From positions 186,001 to 250,000 of the forward strand of contig NZ_CP020100.1 in assembly GCF_002056295.1 (NCBI RefSeq): a stretch of DNA of 64,000 bases. The letters are read 5' to 3'. Source of the stretch: Halopseudomonas phragmitis. GTDB lineage: Bacteria; Pseudomonadota; Gammaproteobacteria; Pseudomonadales; Pseudomonadaceae. Positions 10,463-18,705 of this stretch are shown here, piece by piece. The stretch's first letter is position 1. Every line of letters starts with the position of its first letter. Both the position numbers and the translations under genes were made by a program. Under the pieces are notes generated by a model that searched no databases, had not been told where the DNA came from, and saw only the letters and a program-made list of their open reading frames with translations.

Positions 10463-11242
10463 CTACAGCTCAGCAAACGACGGCAAAGGCTCGGTAAAGA
10501 TCGACAGCACCTGCATAAAGCTGGCCTCAGGGGCTGCGTGCAGTTCCAGCCGCTGACTCGTGTGCGGGTGGCGAAAACACATCCCGGTAGCAGCCAGCAT
10601 CAGCCGACTGCCACCAAAGCGCTCGGCAAAATAGTGATTGTGGCGGGTCCGGCCATAGTTGGTATCGCCGATGATCGGATGACTGATGTGCTGCATGTGG
10701 CGGCGCAGTTGATGCTTGCGCCCGGTCTGCGGATAAAGCGCGACCAGACTATAGCGGCTGGCCGGATAACGCTCGATCGTCACCGGAATTTCTGTCGTTG
10801 CCAGGCGCCGGTAACGGGTAAAGGCTTCACGCAGTGGCTGCGGCTCATCCTTGCAGCGCCGGTCGGTGGCCTGTTCACGCAGCGGGTGATCGATCTCCCC
10901 CGCCTCCGGTGTCCAGCCGCGCACCAGTGCCAGATAGGTCTTGCTCACCTCTCCGGCCATCAGCGCCTTGCCCAGGATGCTGGCGGTCTCTGGGTCGCGG
11001 GCAAAGACCAGCAGCCCCGAGGTTGGCCGATCCAGCCGATGTACCGGATAAACATGCTCGCCGCCATTCAAGGCCCGTGCGTACTGCAACGCGAACTCGG
11101 TTTCATGGCGGTCGATAGGGCTGCGATGCAGCAACAGGCCCGCCGGCTTATGCACTACCAGCAACCACTGGTCGCGATAGATCTCGCGCAGGGGATTGGC
11201 TGCACAAACAATGCTGGCGGTATTGGAATCAGACAGTGGCAC
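10463..11242 (-). CDS. truC: tRNA pseudouridine(65) synthase TruC-like (RluA family)
   Basis: RluA-family pseudouridine synthase, 259 residues. The catalytic motif HRLDRPTSG (Asp nucleophile) is near residue 70, and PQTGRKHQLRRHM, an RNA-binding element typical of TruC, follows later. Start is taken as GTG 11242, which has GGAG six bases upstream. The open frame to 11383 runs into the alpha/beta hydrolase gene and lacks family character. TruC rather than another RluA member is inferred from length and the closing motifs. Confidence 0.8.
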   Translation of the reverse strand: MPLSDSNTASIVCAANPLREIYRDQWLLVVHKPAGLLLHRSPIDRHETEFALQYARALNGGEHVYPVHRLDRPTSGLLVFARDPETASILGKALMAGEVSKTYLALVRGWTPEAGEIDHPLREQATDRRCKDEPQPLREAFTRYRRLATTEIPVTIERYPASRYSLVALYPQTGRKHQLRRHMQHISHPIIGDTNYGRTRHNHYFAERFGGSRLMLAATGMCFRHPHTSQRLELHAAPEASFMQVLSIFTEPLPSFAEL

Positions 11243-11283
11243 GACAACTCCAGGCAGTCTCGGCAGCAACAGCCGGCTGAGTA

Positions 11284-12021
11284 TCAGAGGTCGGCCATGG
11301 TAGCAGATGAAGGTGCAAGCACTGTGCGCAAAAAATCTTCCAGGGCGGCAGCAGCTTCGGCCGGCGCCACCTGCAGCAGGCAATGCGGCGCCTGTATCCC
11401 AACCACCTGCAAGGCCGGCTGAATACGCGTCAGCCGTTGGCTGACACGGCCCGGCACCAACCGGTCATGATCACCACGCAAATACAATATTGGCACGTCT
11501 ACCTGAGCCAGCTCCTGGTCAACATTGACCCTTAGAATCGCCTCAGCCCGCGCCCGCAGCACCCGCTCATGGACCGGTTCAAGCGCCTGGGCAAGAGCCT
11601 GCCGCAAGGCCGGGTTGGCAAAGCGCCCCAACAGCACGGCAGACAGCAGCCACGCAGGTAACGCCTTGAACGGCAGTAGCGGCAACAGCCAGCGCAGAGC
11701 CCACAACCCTGGCCGGGGATTGCGGGTAAAACTGACGCACAACACCAAAGCGCACAATCCCGGTGGTTGCTGCGCCGCCAGCGAGATTGCCAGCGGCCCA
11801 GAGAACGACTCACCCAGCAGTACAAAAGCGCGCCCCTCAGGCAGATGCGCTCGCACCCACTGCGTCAACGCTGCATAACCCAGGGGCTGGTCCGGCGGAT
11901 AGCGCATAACCAAAAGCTCACACTGATCGCCCAATACCGCTGTCAGCGGCGCAAACAAGTCACCGCTGCCATCCATACCCGGTAACAGTACCAGCACCGG
12001 CGGCTCTGCGCAGGTCGTCAT
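11284..12021 (-). CDS. Alpha/beta hydrolase
   Basis: 245-residue alpha/beta hydrolase. The oxyanion region is LLPGMDGSGDLF, the nucleophile elbow is GESFSG, the acidic residue is in RGDHDRLVP and the catalytic His in APHCLLQ. Substrate unknown. ATG 12021 overlaps the stop of the upstream 324-residue protein (TGATG), suggesting translational coupling. Confidence 0.82.
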   Translation of the reverse strand: MTTCAEPPVLVLLPGMDGSGDLFAPLTAVLGDQCELLVMRYPPDQPLGYAALTQWVRAHLPEGRAFVLLGESFSGPLAISLAAQQPPGLCALVLCVSFTRNPRPGLWALRWLLPLLPFKALPAWLLSAVLLGRFANPALRQALAQALEPVHERVLRARAEAILRVNVDQELAQVDVPILYLRGDHDRLVPGRVSQRLTRIQPALQVVGIQAPHCLLQVAPAEAAAALEDFLRTVLAPSSATMADL

Positions 12022-12995
12022 CAAGCCAGTTCCAGACGGCTGTCATGCACCCGGCACAAACCGTCATGCAGGCGGCGCACCTGCTCGGCCCGTGGCGTCA
12101 CCTGGCGGCTGCCCATTTCGGTGACGAAGCGACAGGCCGCATAGGCCAGTGCCTGGCGCTCATAAGCGGCCACCCAAGCACGACGCGCGGCCAGGCGTTC
12201 AGGCTTAACCGGCCAACTGCCAGTGACCGTCATCCGCTCGACCCCGATACGCCACGGCTTGGGGCTGACGCGAGCGCGGAAACATTGCTGATTACGGCAC
12301 ATCCGGGTATAAACCGGATCAGATCCCAGCTCAGCCAGCAGCGCCTGCGCCTTGTCACTGGCAGGCGCATAAGTGGCATTCATCGCCAGTACCCGCAACC
12401 CCAGGGGCGTGCGGTAAATGCGCAGATTAAGCTCCGGATGCCGTTGTACCACCGCCGCAATTCGGGCCAACGCCAGCGCCTCCACCCCGCCCTGCAAACG
12501 GACCCAAAGCGCCCGCAAGCGGCGTGCAACAAGCCCACCGCACAACAACGCCACGACAGTTCCCAACGCCAACAGCCAGCCCATTCCCGTGAGCATGGCC
12601 AGCAACAGCGACACCCCGAGCACAGCAGCAAACACCATCAGACTCAGGCCTCGCCCAGGCCGCGAGTCGAAATCGACATCGGCAAACAACACATCGGGAG
12701 TGTTCAGACACAGCGCCCCGTAACTGTTGCGCGAGATCACCACGTCACCGTGCTGCTCCACCACCTCCTCACGAATCGGCAGGCCCTCGGCACCGTTATA
12801 GGCAATCTTGTGATCTACCCGGCGCACATCCCCTTCAGCCTGCAATGTACTCAGGGCCGCCTGAACCCGCTCCAGAGCATGCGCCTGCGCCGCCTGCTCA
12901 CTGACATCCGACCAGCCAAATCGCTTGAGCGTGAACGAACGCCCGGCGTGTCGTGTGTGCTGGGTTGCCTCGGACCAGTAACGGGGAACGATCAT
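12021..12995 (-). CDS. Uncharacterised protein with central membrane hairpin
   Basis: 324 residues, not recognised. The N-terminal half is soluble and hydrophilic, two adjacent membrane helices lie around residues 118-160 (LMVFAAVLGVSLLLAML and WLLALGTVVALLCGGLVA), and a basic cytoplasmic-looking C-terminal half contains CRNQQCF. It is co-transcribed with the downstream alpha/beta hydrolase, whose start overlaps its stop. Confidence 0.7.
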   Translation of the reverse strand: MIVPRYWSEATQHTRHAGRSFTLKRFGWSDVSEQAAQAHALERVQAALSTLQAEGDVRRVDHKIAYNGAEGLPIREEVVEQHGDVVISRNSYGALCLNTPDVLFADVDFDSRPGRGLSLMVFAAVLGVSLLLAMLTGMGWLLALGTVVALLCGGLVARRLRALWVRLQGGVEALALARIAAVVQRHPELNLRIYRTPLGLRVLAMNATYAPASDKAQALLAELGSDPVYTRMCRNQQCFRARVSPKPWRIGVERMTVTGSWPVKPERLAARRAWVAAYERQALAYAACRFVTEMGSRQVTPRAEQVRRLHDGLCRVHDSRLELA

Positions 12996-13018
12996 CTCAA
13001 CCTCTATTTAGCAACAGG

Positions 13019-13660
13019 CTAGTGAACCGGCCCGGCCGGGGTCCGCGCCATACCCGCAGCCTTTTGCAGCGTCGTCTGCAATGGCACCTCATGCTCGACG
13101 AACGTCAGATGAGCGCCCCAACCATCCAGACAGGTACGATAGACGCCCGGCTGGCAGTGCCGGGAAAAACGGCGCTTCAATGCAAAAACCCGCTGCGGAG
13201 CAATCCCGGCTCGCTCGTAGGCACTGAAGTCGGTAGCGGAATCGCCATAGGCGTAACTCAAGGTCCAGCCAGCTTGTTGGTAACCCTGCAGGATCGCCGC
13301 CTTGAACCCGACCGGATCACGACGTTCGGCAGAGCTCTGCGCCACATGCACAGGCCCCGGCGCGAAACCATGCTTGTGCAGCCAGGCCGTCAAACCAGAC
13401 TGAAACAACGGAACGCGGGTGCTCACATAGATCACCTGATAACCCCGCGCGGCATAGCTATTAACCACCTCGGCCGCTCCCGGTCTGGCCTCATGCACAA
13501 ACAGATTGTGCGGCGTCAGCGTCCCGTCGATATCGAACACCACCACCGCACTGTGCGGCAATGGCGCCTGCTCAATTGGCGTTGGCGGCAGACTTGCGGC
13601 GGCTGTAAGACTGGCAGTGGTCGCAGCAAACAGCAGCGCACAGGGGAATTTTGTCAACAT
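13019..13660 (-). CDS. Exported HAD-superfamily (LNS2-like) phosphatase
   Basis: 213-residue protein with a signal peptide (FPCALLFAATTASLTAAA) and a HAD fold. Motif I is DIDGTLTPHN, motif II is the Thr/Ser region VIYVSTRVP, and the acidic motif is YGDSATDFSAYERAG. The order resembles the LNS2/lipin-like bacterial phosphatases. Two cysteines near the end (HCQPGVYRTCL) could form a disulfide. Start ATG 13660. Substrate unknown. Confidence 0.72.
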   Translation of the reverse strand: MLTKFPCALLFAATTASLTAAASLPPTPIEQAPLPHSAVVVFDIDGTLTPHNLFVHEARPGAAEVVNSYAARGYQVIYVSTRVPLFQSGLTAWLHKHGFAPGPVHVAQSSAERRDPVGFKAAILQGYQQAGWTLSYAYGDSATDFSAYERAGIAPQRVFALKRRFSRHCQPGVYRTCLDGWGAHLTFVEHEVPLQTTLQKAAGMARTPAGPVH

Positions 13661-13729
13661 GATTGGCACTCTCGACTTCCCTGATCTCGTAACTTGATTC
13701 CCATGGGCATGCCCACAGGGCAGACCGGC

Positions 13730-14188
13730 TCAACACATCCGGTAGATCACCCGCAACGGGCAGCCCAACAAGGCCTCCAACTGCGTCAGCAGTGCCGGCT
13801 CCAACAAACCGCCAGGCGCCTGAGCGATCACGGCAAACCGGCTGAACGCCTGAGGCCAGGCATAGTCCAGCTCATTGACTGTCGCCACTGCGGCGCAGCA
13901 GGACAGAGTCTGCGACGCCAGCGTAAAACCACCGCTTTGCTCACAATAATCGGCATCCATCAGTGCATGCCAGGCGGCAATATCCAGCTCGGCGCCACAG
14001 TGCGGGCAACCAACGCGCTCGAAATTCTCACCGCAATCGCGATAGACAACCTGCTCTGCCACCTCGCAGTCAATCTCGCCAACCTGCGGCCAAAGCTCAC
14101 GCAACAACGCCACAACCGCCTGCTGCGCCGCCAAGCCGGGGATGAAATGCGCATCAACGGGTACTAGCTGTACGTAATGCTCAGACAT
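13730..14188 (-). CDS. Uncharacterised protein with one CxxC motif
   Basis: 152 residues, not recognised. It has a CPHCG motif near the middle, with further cysteines (YCEQSGG, SCCAAV), and appears soluble. I use the ATG at 14188 (MSEHYVQLVPVD); an ATG at 14203 is an alternative. No informative neighbour: it lies between the HAD gene and the TPR protein, both on the same strand. Confidence 0.6.
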   Translation of the reverse strand: MSEHYVQLVPVDAHFIPGLAAQQAVVALLRELWPQVGEIDCEVAEQVVYRDCGENFERVGCPHCGAELDIAAWHALMDADYCEQSGGFTLASQTLSCCAAVATVNELDYAWPQAFSRFAVIAQAPGGLLEPALLTQLEALLGCPLRVIYRMC

Positions 14189-14262
14189 GGCGACTTCTGT
14201 CATGAAGTAGAAAGACAACCGCCAGCAACACGCGAATAATCATGCCCGCTCCTTAGCCGCGA

Positions 14263-15000
14263 TTAACCGGACAGCTCAGCCTTCGCTTTATTGATGTAAT
14301 CCTTGTACAGCTCATTGAAGTGCCTGCCAGACCTCTTCGATTTCTCAATGACCTCTGAGAACAAGGCCTTAGCCCTGGCGGTTTCACCCTGGCCTTTGAG
14401 AAACAGCGCAAAATGGAACATGGCCTGTGGCCCGGTGAAATAGGTATAAAGCGTCTCATACTCGTGCTGAGCAGCAGCCCTGTCACCCAGCCCTTCCAGC
14501 GCCCTGGCGTACAACAGATGAGCATCTTGATTCTTGTAGCCAGGATTCTCCGCAATCAGCCGGTCCAGCGTTTGCCTGGTAGCCGCGAAATCATTCAGCC
14601 CAAACTCCGCACTCGCCAAGCCAAACATCAAATCGGGATCGTTGGCATAAGGCCCTTTCAGACATTTCTGATATAAGCTTTTTGCCTCCTGGAACATATT
14701 CCGATTCAGGCACTGCCTGGCCAGCTCCATAGAATTTTGCACGGTGTCGGCTGCGGAATAGTCACTAGCCGCCCGGTTGATATCCCTGTCTGGATTTATG
14801 ATGTCCTGAACCTTTCTCGCCGCCTTTTTCCCAGTACGGCTATTGGAAGCCCCAGGAAGAACCTCAAGAATCAAATAAGCGATAGCCCCGGCCAGTGGCA
14901 GCATCACGATTATCCATATCCATGTTGTATTGCGACCCGTTTTCACAACATGAATAACAAGCGCCACCTGCATCAGCACTGAGAGAATAAAAAAAGGCAT
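14263..15000 (-). CDS. Membrane-anchored tetratricopeptide-repeat protein
   Basis: 245 residues. Two N-terminal membrane helices (FFILSVLMQVALVIHVV and WIWIIVMLPLAGAIAYLIL, PLDc_N-like) are followed by a linker and at least four TPR-like helix pairs (residues about 95-235, for example LFGLAS-like and AHLLYARALEGLGDRAAA). Start ATG 15000 has GGGGAG upstream. It looks like a chromosomal gene bordering the integron array; no attC follows it. Confidence 0.75.
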   Translation of the reverse strand: MPFFILSVLMQVALVIHVVKTGRNTTWIWIIVMLPLAGAIAYLILEVLPGASNSRTGKKAARKVQDIINPDRDINRAASDYSAADTVQNSMELARQCLNRNMFQEAKSLYQKCLKGPYANDPDLMFGLASAEFGLNDFAATRQTLDRLIAENPGYKNQDAHLLYARALEGLGDRAAAQHEYETLYTYFTGPQAMFHFALFLKGQGETARAKALFSEVIEKSKRSGRHFNELYKDYINKAKAELSG

Positions 15001-15098
15001 TGAACTCCCCACCTCCGTGTGTCAAAAAAATACCCGCGACTCAGGCGGGCAGCATGCGGCCAGTCCAGCACCGCAGCACGATGCGCTGGAGATTACTA

Positions 15099-15150
15099 AA
15101 TACCCCAACCGCCCTCAACCCTGAGCGGCTCTGGTTGTGAGGCGGGTATT
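15099..15150. terminator. Long hairpin downstream of the SRPBCC gene
   Basis: AATACCC and GGGTATT form the outer arms, and CCGCCCTCAACC pairs imperfectly with GGTTGTGAGGCGG inside. It lies 46 bases past the SRPBCC stop and may end leftward transcription at the edge of the array. No long T-run. Confidence 0.5.
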
Positions 15151-15196
15151 CACTTTAGCGGGGAGGTTCACGACCCCAGTTGAAGCCATTGCCAGG

Positions 15197-15625
15197 CTAA
15201 AATTTACGCGCCTGGTAATGAATGCCCGCCCCACCTTCACAGTATTGCTTAAGGCTCAACAGAAAAATCGCCCAATTATAATTACAGAACCGGTAAAACT
15301 CGGTGACTTCACGCCAGTCTGTATGCCGCAGGGTGACAGCTGTCTTGTTGCCCATATCATTTAGCTCGAAACTGACGTTAGTCCCAATCCACTCAGGGTC
15401 TGAATCGACACAATGCCAGGTCATTCTGGTATCGGGTATCAGCGCTGTAATTTTCATCTTCGTCGGACGCTCGTCGCCGAACCGAAACTCATTAACCGCA
15501 TCAATTTCAGCAGAGAACTGTAAATCCTGGGTCCAGACCTCAGCCAACCCGCTCGCCGTCGTCAACGCTTGGTAAACGAGTGCAGGGGGAACATTCACGT
15601 ACTGGACATGCTCAATATTTGCCAT
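15197..15625 (-). CDS. SRPBCC (AHSA1-like) domain protein
   Basis: 142 residues covering one START/SRPBCC domain of the AHSA1/polyketide-cyclase type: IEHVQYVNVPPALVYQALT opens the fold and the helix YNWAIFLLSLKQYCEGG closes it. These bind hydrophobic ligands; the ligand is unknown. The ATG follows AAGGAG, and that ribosome-binding site overlaps the possible core site GTTAAAT of attC-a. It is either the most integrase-distal cassette or the chromosomal gene flanking the array. Confidence 0.8.
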   Translation of the reverse strand: MANIEHVQYVNVPPALVYQALTTASGLAEVWTQDLQFSAEIDAVNEFRFGDERPTKMKITALIPDTRMTWHCVDSDPEWIGTNVSFELNDMGNKTAVTLRHTDWREVTEFYRFCNYNWAIFLLSLKQYCEGGAGIHYQARKF

Positions 15626-15627
15626 AA

Positions 15628-15703
15628 ATTTAACTCCTTGTATGCGGCAGCCTGGATTTTGGTGCGACAGCGTAAAACCGGTCCGGTTGACCGCTGGTTA
15701 AAT
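15628..15703 (-). other. Possible attC site (attC-a)
   Basis: Cores ATTTAAC (15628) and GTTAAAT (15697) are perfectly complementary. The interior folds off-centre (AACCGG/CCGGTT) rather than as a typical attC, so this one is doubtful. It follows the monooxygenase-like gene. Confidence 0.4.
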
Positions 15704-16015
15704 GCCGTACTCACGCTCGACCTTGGCCACTCGAACCCGAAAACTTGAGTACCATTGCTGATAGCCAAGCCGCTGAGCTTCTCGATGCTCAGCATTCTTC
15801 TTCCAGTTAGTGATTGCCTCAAGGCTCGCCCAGTACGACACCGTGATACCAACGCCCTCTCTAGCAGACTCAATGCCCAGAAAACCGGGTTGCTCTGACG
15901 CCAGTTCCACCATCCGTTCAGCCATTTCAGAGTACCCGTCATCACCCTCCGTACGCTGACTGCTGAAAATCACCGCGAAGTATGGAGGTTCAGGAGTTTT
16001 GGCGATCGCTGACAT
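15698..16015 (-). CDS. Antibiotic biosynthesis monooxygenase (ABM) domain protein
   Basis: 105 residues of one ABM-type ferredoxin-like fold. PYFAVIFSSQRT is the first strand, MVELASEQPGFLGIESAREGVGITVSYW the central part, and the WKKNAEHREAQRLG helix is typical. Members act as small monooxygenases or haem-degrading or quinol-modifying proteins; the substrate is unknown. ATG follows AGAGGGAA next to attC-b, so this is cassette-borne. Confidence 0.82.
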   Translation of the reverse strand: MSAIAKTPEPPYFAVIFSSQRTEGDDGYSEMAERMVELASEQPGFLGIESAREGVGITVSYWASLEAITNWKKNAEHREAQRLGYQQWYSSFRVRVAKVEREYGI

Positions 16016-16030
16016 GGTTCCCTCTAGGTA

Positions 16031-16123
16031 TTTAACGACTCAGTACCCGGCGGACGAAACGGAGCGCAAGCGAAGTGTAGGCCGTCCGGCGCCGCAGGCG
16101 CGAAGTTGACTGGCTTGTTACAT
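16031..16123 (-). other. attC site (attC-b)
   Basis: Cores ATTTAAC (16031) and GTTACAT (16117); the internal CAGT/ACTG pair and GC-rich centre (GTCCGGCGCCGCAGGCGCG) form the usual extended hairpin. Belongs to the 143-residue membrane-protein cassette. Confidence 0.8.
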
Positions 16124-16128
16124 TTTCC

Positions 16129-16560
16129 CTAGCCAACACCTAGGGCCCCAAGCACTGCTGATACAAGGATTACCACCACAAGCGCGGCGAGCGCCAATAC
16201 TGCGAACTGAAATGCTATTGCCGCAACACCGAGAACCGCTGCGCCTCCAGCCACACGAACCGGTTCCTTCAATGCAACTCCCATAACCGCCAGTATCACT
16301 GCCATCCCACCCAGAATCGCAGTGGCTAGGCTGACAACCCAGTCAGTGTCGTAATTTTTCGACGAATGGCTATAAGCCACCTCTCCCTTCAACGCTGCCA
16401 CAGTGGCTTCGCGTATCGATACTGCTTTCTCTGCTACGACCTGCTCTAAAGATGGCTTAGGAGAGAATGGGCCAGCCCAAAAGTGAACCAGCGCGAGCAT
16501 TAAAGCTACCGCTCCAACCCCGATGCCAAGAAAGCTTATCGTGGACTTTCTGTCATCCAT
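16129..16560 (-). CDS. Cassette-encoded membrane protein, unknown function
   Basis: 143 residues, about four hydrophobic segments: one at residues 9-29, then three closely packed in the C-terminal half (LATAILGGMAVILAVMGVAL, GGAAVLGVAAIAFQFAVLAL, LVVVILVSAVLGALGVG). The loop between helix 1 and 2 is hydrophilic and charged. Start ATG 16560 after AAGGAGATC. Not recognised as a named family. Confidence 0.75.
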   Translation of the reverse strand: MDDRKSTISFLGIGVGAVALMLALVHFWAGPFSPKPSLEQVVAEKAVSIREATVAALKGEVAYSHSSKNYDTDWVVSLATAILGGMAVILAVMGVALKEPVRVAGGAAVLGVAAIAFQFAVLALAALVVVILVSAVLGALGVG

Positions 16561-16578
16561 GCTTGATCTCCTTAGAAA

Positions 16579-16650
16579 ATGTCACGCCCGCAGCACGGGC
16601 AGAGTTGTAGCGCAGCGGAAATTCTGTCCCTGTGGCTGCGATTGTTACAT
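16579..16650 (-). other. attC site (attC-c)
   Basis: Cores ATGTCAC (16579) and GTTACAT (16644). The interior GCCCGCAGCACGGG...TGTAGCGCAGCGGAAATT is nearly identical to attC-f at 19609-19680, showing two cassettes with the same site type. Confidence 0.85.
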
Positions 16651-16662
16651 GCAAGCTCATGA

Positions 16663-17010
16663 CTAAAGCTCTGGCAGCGAACTTGCCTCGGAGGCTGGCA
16701 TCATTTCCCAGGTCACCAATACACCGCTGGGCAGCTCTACGGAGGCACCAGACGAAATGCTCTCCATAAAGGCGAGCACGGATTCTTCACGAGGGTTTCT
16801 CTCATTGAGATCGGCTTCAGACTGGGGTACGTACCAAATTCCTCCAGCAGAGTTCCAGACTGATGAGCTGACATTAACTGGGTAAAACGCGCCCAACGGA
16901 TAGGCGCCATCGGATGGTCTACTGCCATACAGTCGTCGAATCGCTTCTGTGAGTGGGTAGATCACGCCTCGGATATTACGCCGAAAGTTTGGCATTGGTC
17001 TAAACGGCAT
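16663..17010 (-). CDS. Cassette-encoded hypothetical protein
   Basis: 115 residues, soluble, not recognised. It has a Pro/Arg-rich N-terminus and a central aromatic patch (AGGIWYVPQSEADLNERNPREE). ATG 17010 or 16995 could start it. It occupies a complete cassette between attC-c and attC-d with no other ORF. Confidence 0.65.
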   Translation of the reverse strand: MPFRPMPNFRRNIRGVIYPLTEAIRRLYGSRPSDGAYPLGAFYPVNVSSSVWNSAGGIWYVPQSEADLNERNPREESVLAFMESISSGASVELPSGVLVTWEMMPASEASSLPEL

Positions 17011-17057
17011 CTTTAAGCTTCCCTTTCTCTATCTGGTTGGTGCGCTGTCGGGCTGGC

Positions 17058-17124
17058 ATGTAACGTCTGAATTCACCGGCCTGCGCGGCTTTTCGCGCAG
17101 GTCCGGTGGAATGATGGGTTAGCC
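17058..17124 (-). other. attC site (attC-d)
   Basis: Cores ATGTAAC (17058) and GTTAGCC (17118); the inner palindrome CACCGGCCTGCGCG/CGCGCAGGTCCGGTG forms a compact 67-base site. The stop of the DUF4062 gene lies in the right core. Confidence 0.9.
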
Positions 17125-18153
17125 ATTTGTCGCATCGGATTGCTCTGGCAGTTCGGCCAGCCCCTCTTCCAACTTCACCTTGCGAAACTCTTGCAGGAGC
17201 TTTTTCCCTAGCTTGGTGAGAGACCAATATGTATTTGTGTCGCTGACTTGGTGCTTCTTCTTGGACGGCTCCACAAGATCAAGGGCAGCGAAATCAGCAA
17301 TTATTTCTGCCGTTTGATTCTTCCCAATTGGCCAGTTCTTGAAATATTTCGGCCCTCTAAGCACCTTGAGCGCTAAATCCTGGGCGACACCAAGCGATGA
17401 ATTTTCATCAATTAAATTTGGCGCCACGTAACCAAAGATATCAGCGAGCGAAAGCGTATATCTATCGGCCTCTTTCCAATTTGCGGTCTTTCGAAGTTGA
17501 AACCGTACTTCGTTCTTGGCAAGAACTCTCATAGCCCTTCCAACCGCATTTTCGCTTTCGGTGACGGCCTTTTTCATCGAATCGACTTGGTCTCGCAAGG
17601 CGGCATTTTCACTGCTCAAGCGGGTCAGTTCTTTGGTGACAAGCGGCCCTGCGACCTCATCGGCACGAACCCATCCAGTGCGCGGTGTGTTGATGATGGA
17701 CTTCATTAAGGCCACAGAAAACTTCCCACGCAGGTCGTCTCTGTTACTCCAGAACTGAACCAGTCTGGCCTTTACTTTGGTCTTGAATGCCGCGAGCTTC
17801 TTAAGCTTCTTGCTGTCACTCTCGGTTCTTGTGGATGGCCATGGAGCTACGTCGTCTATGACAAATCCGAGAACGGGCACACCTTTGCTTGATGCGTAAT
17901 CGAACTCCTTCTCTGTGTAACTAATTCCTTCGCTCGTGACTGAACCGTATCGATGCGCGACAACCACCGCATAGTAGTCAACCGAATCGATCGTTCGCGC
18001 GATTACTTTCCACTGTTCTTCGTCTGCAGCGCTGAACATTTCCATTCCGACTGGAATATGCCCCATCTCTAGCACCGCCTTAATGATCTCGTTTCGTTCA
18101 TCTTTGAGATCCTCGTAGGTCGAGCTGACGAATATCTGAAACTTCTTTTCCAT
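17119..18153 (-). CDS. DUF4062 domain protein (cassette-encoded)
   Basis: 344 residues. The N-terminal domain (about 1-110) starts KFQIFVSSTYEDLKDERNEI and includes VVVAHRYGSVTSEGISYTEKEFDYA, the signature of DUF4062, a Rossmann/TIR-like sensor domain often found at the front of NTPase or defence proteins. A coiled segment near 165-200 is followed by a C-terminal winged-helix-like region (YWSLTKLGKKLLQEF). No catalytic domain such as STAND or HEPN is visible behind it. A defence or signalling role is inference. Confidence 0.85.
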   Translation of the reverse strand: MEKKFQIFVSSTYEDLKDERNEIIKAVLEMGHIPVGMEMFSAADEEQWKVIARTIDSVDYYAVVVAHRYGSVTSEGISYTEKEFDYASSKGVPVLGFVIDDVAPWPSTRTESDSKKLKKLAAFKTKVKARLVQFWSNRDDLRGKFSVALMKSIINTPRTGWVRADEVAGPLVTKELTRLSSENAALRDQVDSMKKAVTESENAVGRAMRVLAKNEVRFQLRKTANWKEADRYTLSLADIFGYVAPNLIDENSSLGVAQDLALKVLRGPKYFKNWPIGKNQTAEIIADFAALDLVEPSKKKHQVSDTNTYWSLTKLGKKLLQEFRKVKLEEGLAELPEQSDATNG

Positions 18154-18174
18154 AGGAGCCTTCGCTGGGTATAT

Positions 18175-18235
18175 GGCTAACGCCCGCGTAATAGGCGCGA
18201 GCTTGCAAGCGTCCTAATTGACGCGATTGTTAGAA
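18175..18235 (-). other. attC site (attC-e)
   Basis: Cores GGCTAAC (18175) and GTTAGAA (18229) with the inner arms GGCGCGAGCTTGC/GCAAGC; 61 bases, the shortest site here. It closes the two-gene cassette. Confidence 0.88.
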
Positions 18236-18705
18236 TCATTGCTGTCATCTAGACGAATTAAAGCACTTTTCAAATGTATTTTCGCAGTGTAGAAACTGAA
18301 AGCATTTACTGATAATGCACCAGCGAAACCGACAAACACCCAGGCCCCAACCAACGTATTTAATGCGCTCATAATCCAAACAGCAAAGCACGGAATAGTA
18401 AACAATATACTATTTGTTATGCCGACATCAAAATGAACCTTAAGCCTCCAGTAATCCGGCCATTCATGCAAAGCCTTCTCGTTCTTATCACTTGGAAAAA
18501 GAACTGCCACTCCCTCTTTAAAAGTCCAGCCTGCGATTCCAGCAGGAAAGATCATTGCCCATTTAATCGCATCCTCATTTAGAGTTGACAACGGAAAATG
18601 GGCTGAGAGAAATTGTTGCGAAAGCATATATCCAGCCAAACACAAAACGAGAAATGCGAACTCGTAGCTGACAAAATATACTCGCAAAAAATAGAGCGCC
18701 TTCAT
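18214..18705 (-). CDS. Cassette-encoded four-helix membrane protein
   Basis: 163 residues with about four membrane helices: FAFLVLCLAGYMLSQ, WAMIFPAGIAGWTF, ITNSILFTIPCFAVWIMSAL and GAWVFVGFAGALSVNAF. A hydrophilic segment (SDKNEKALHEWPDYWRLK) lies between helices 2 and 3. Its ATG overlaps the stop of the upstream gene (TGATG), so the two are made together as a soluble/membrane pair. Not recognised. Confidence 0.75.
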   Translation of the reverse strand: MKALYFLRVYFVSYEFAFLVLCLAGYMLSQQFLSAHFPLSTLNEDAIKWAMIFPAGIAGWTFKEGVAVLFPSDKNEKALHEWPDYWRLKVHFDVGITNSILFTIPCFAVWIMSALNTLVGAWVFVGFAGALSVNAFSFYTAKIHLKSALIRLDDSNDSNNRVN

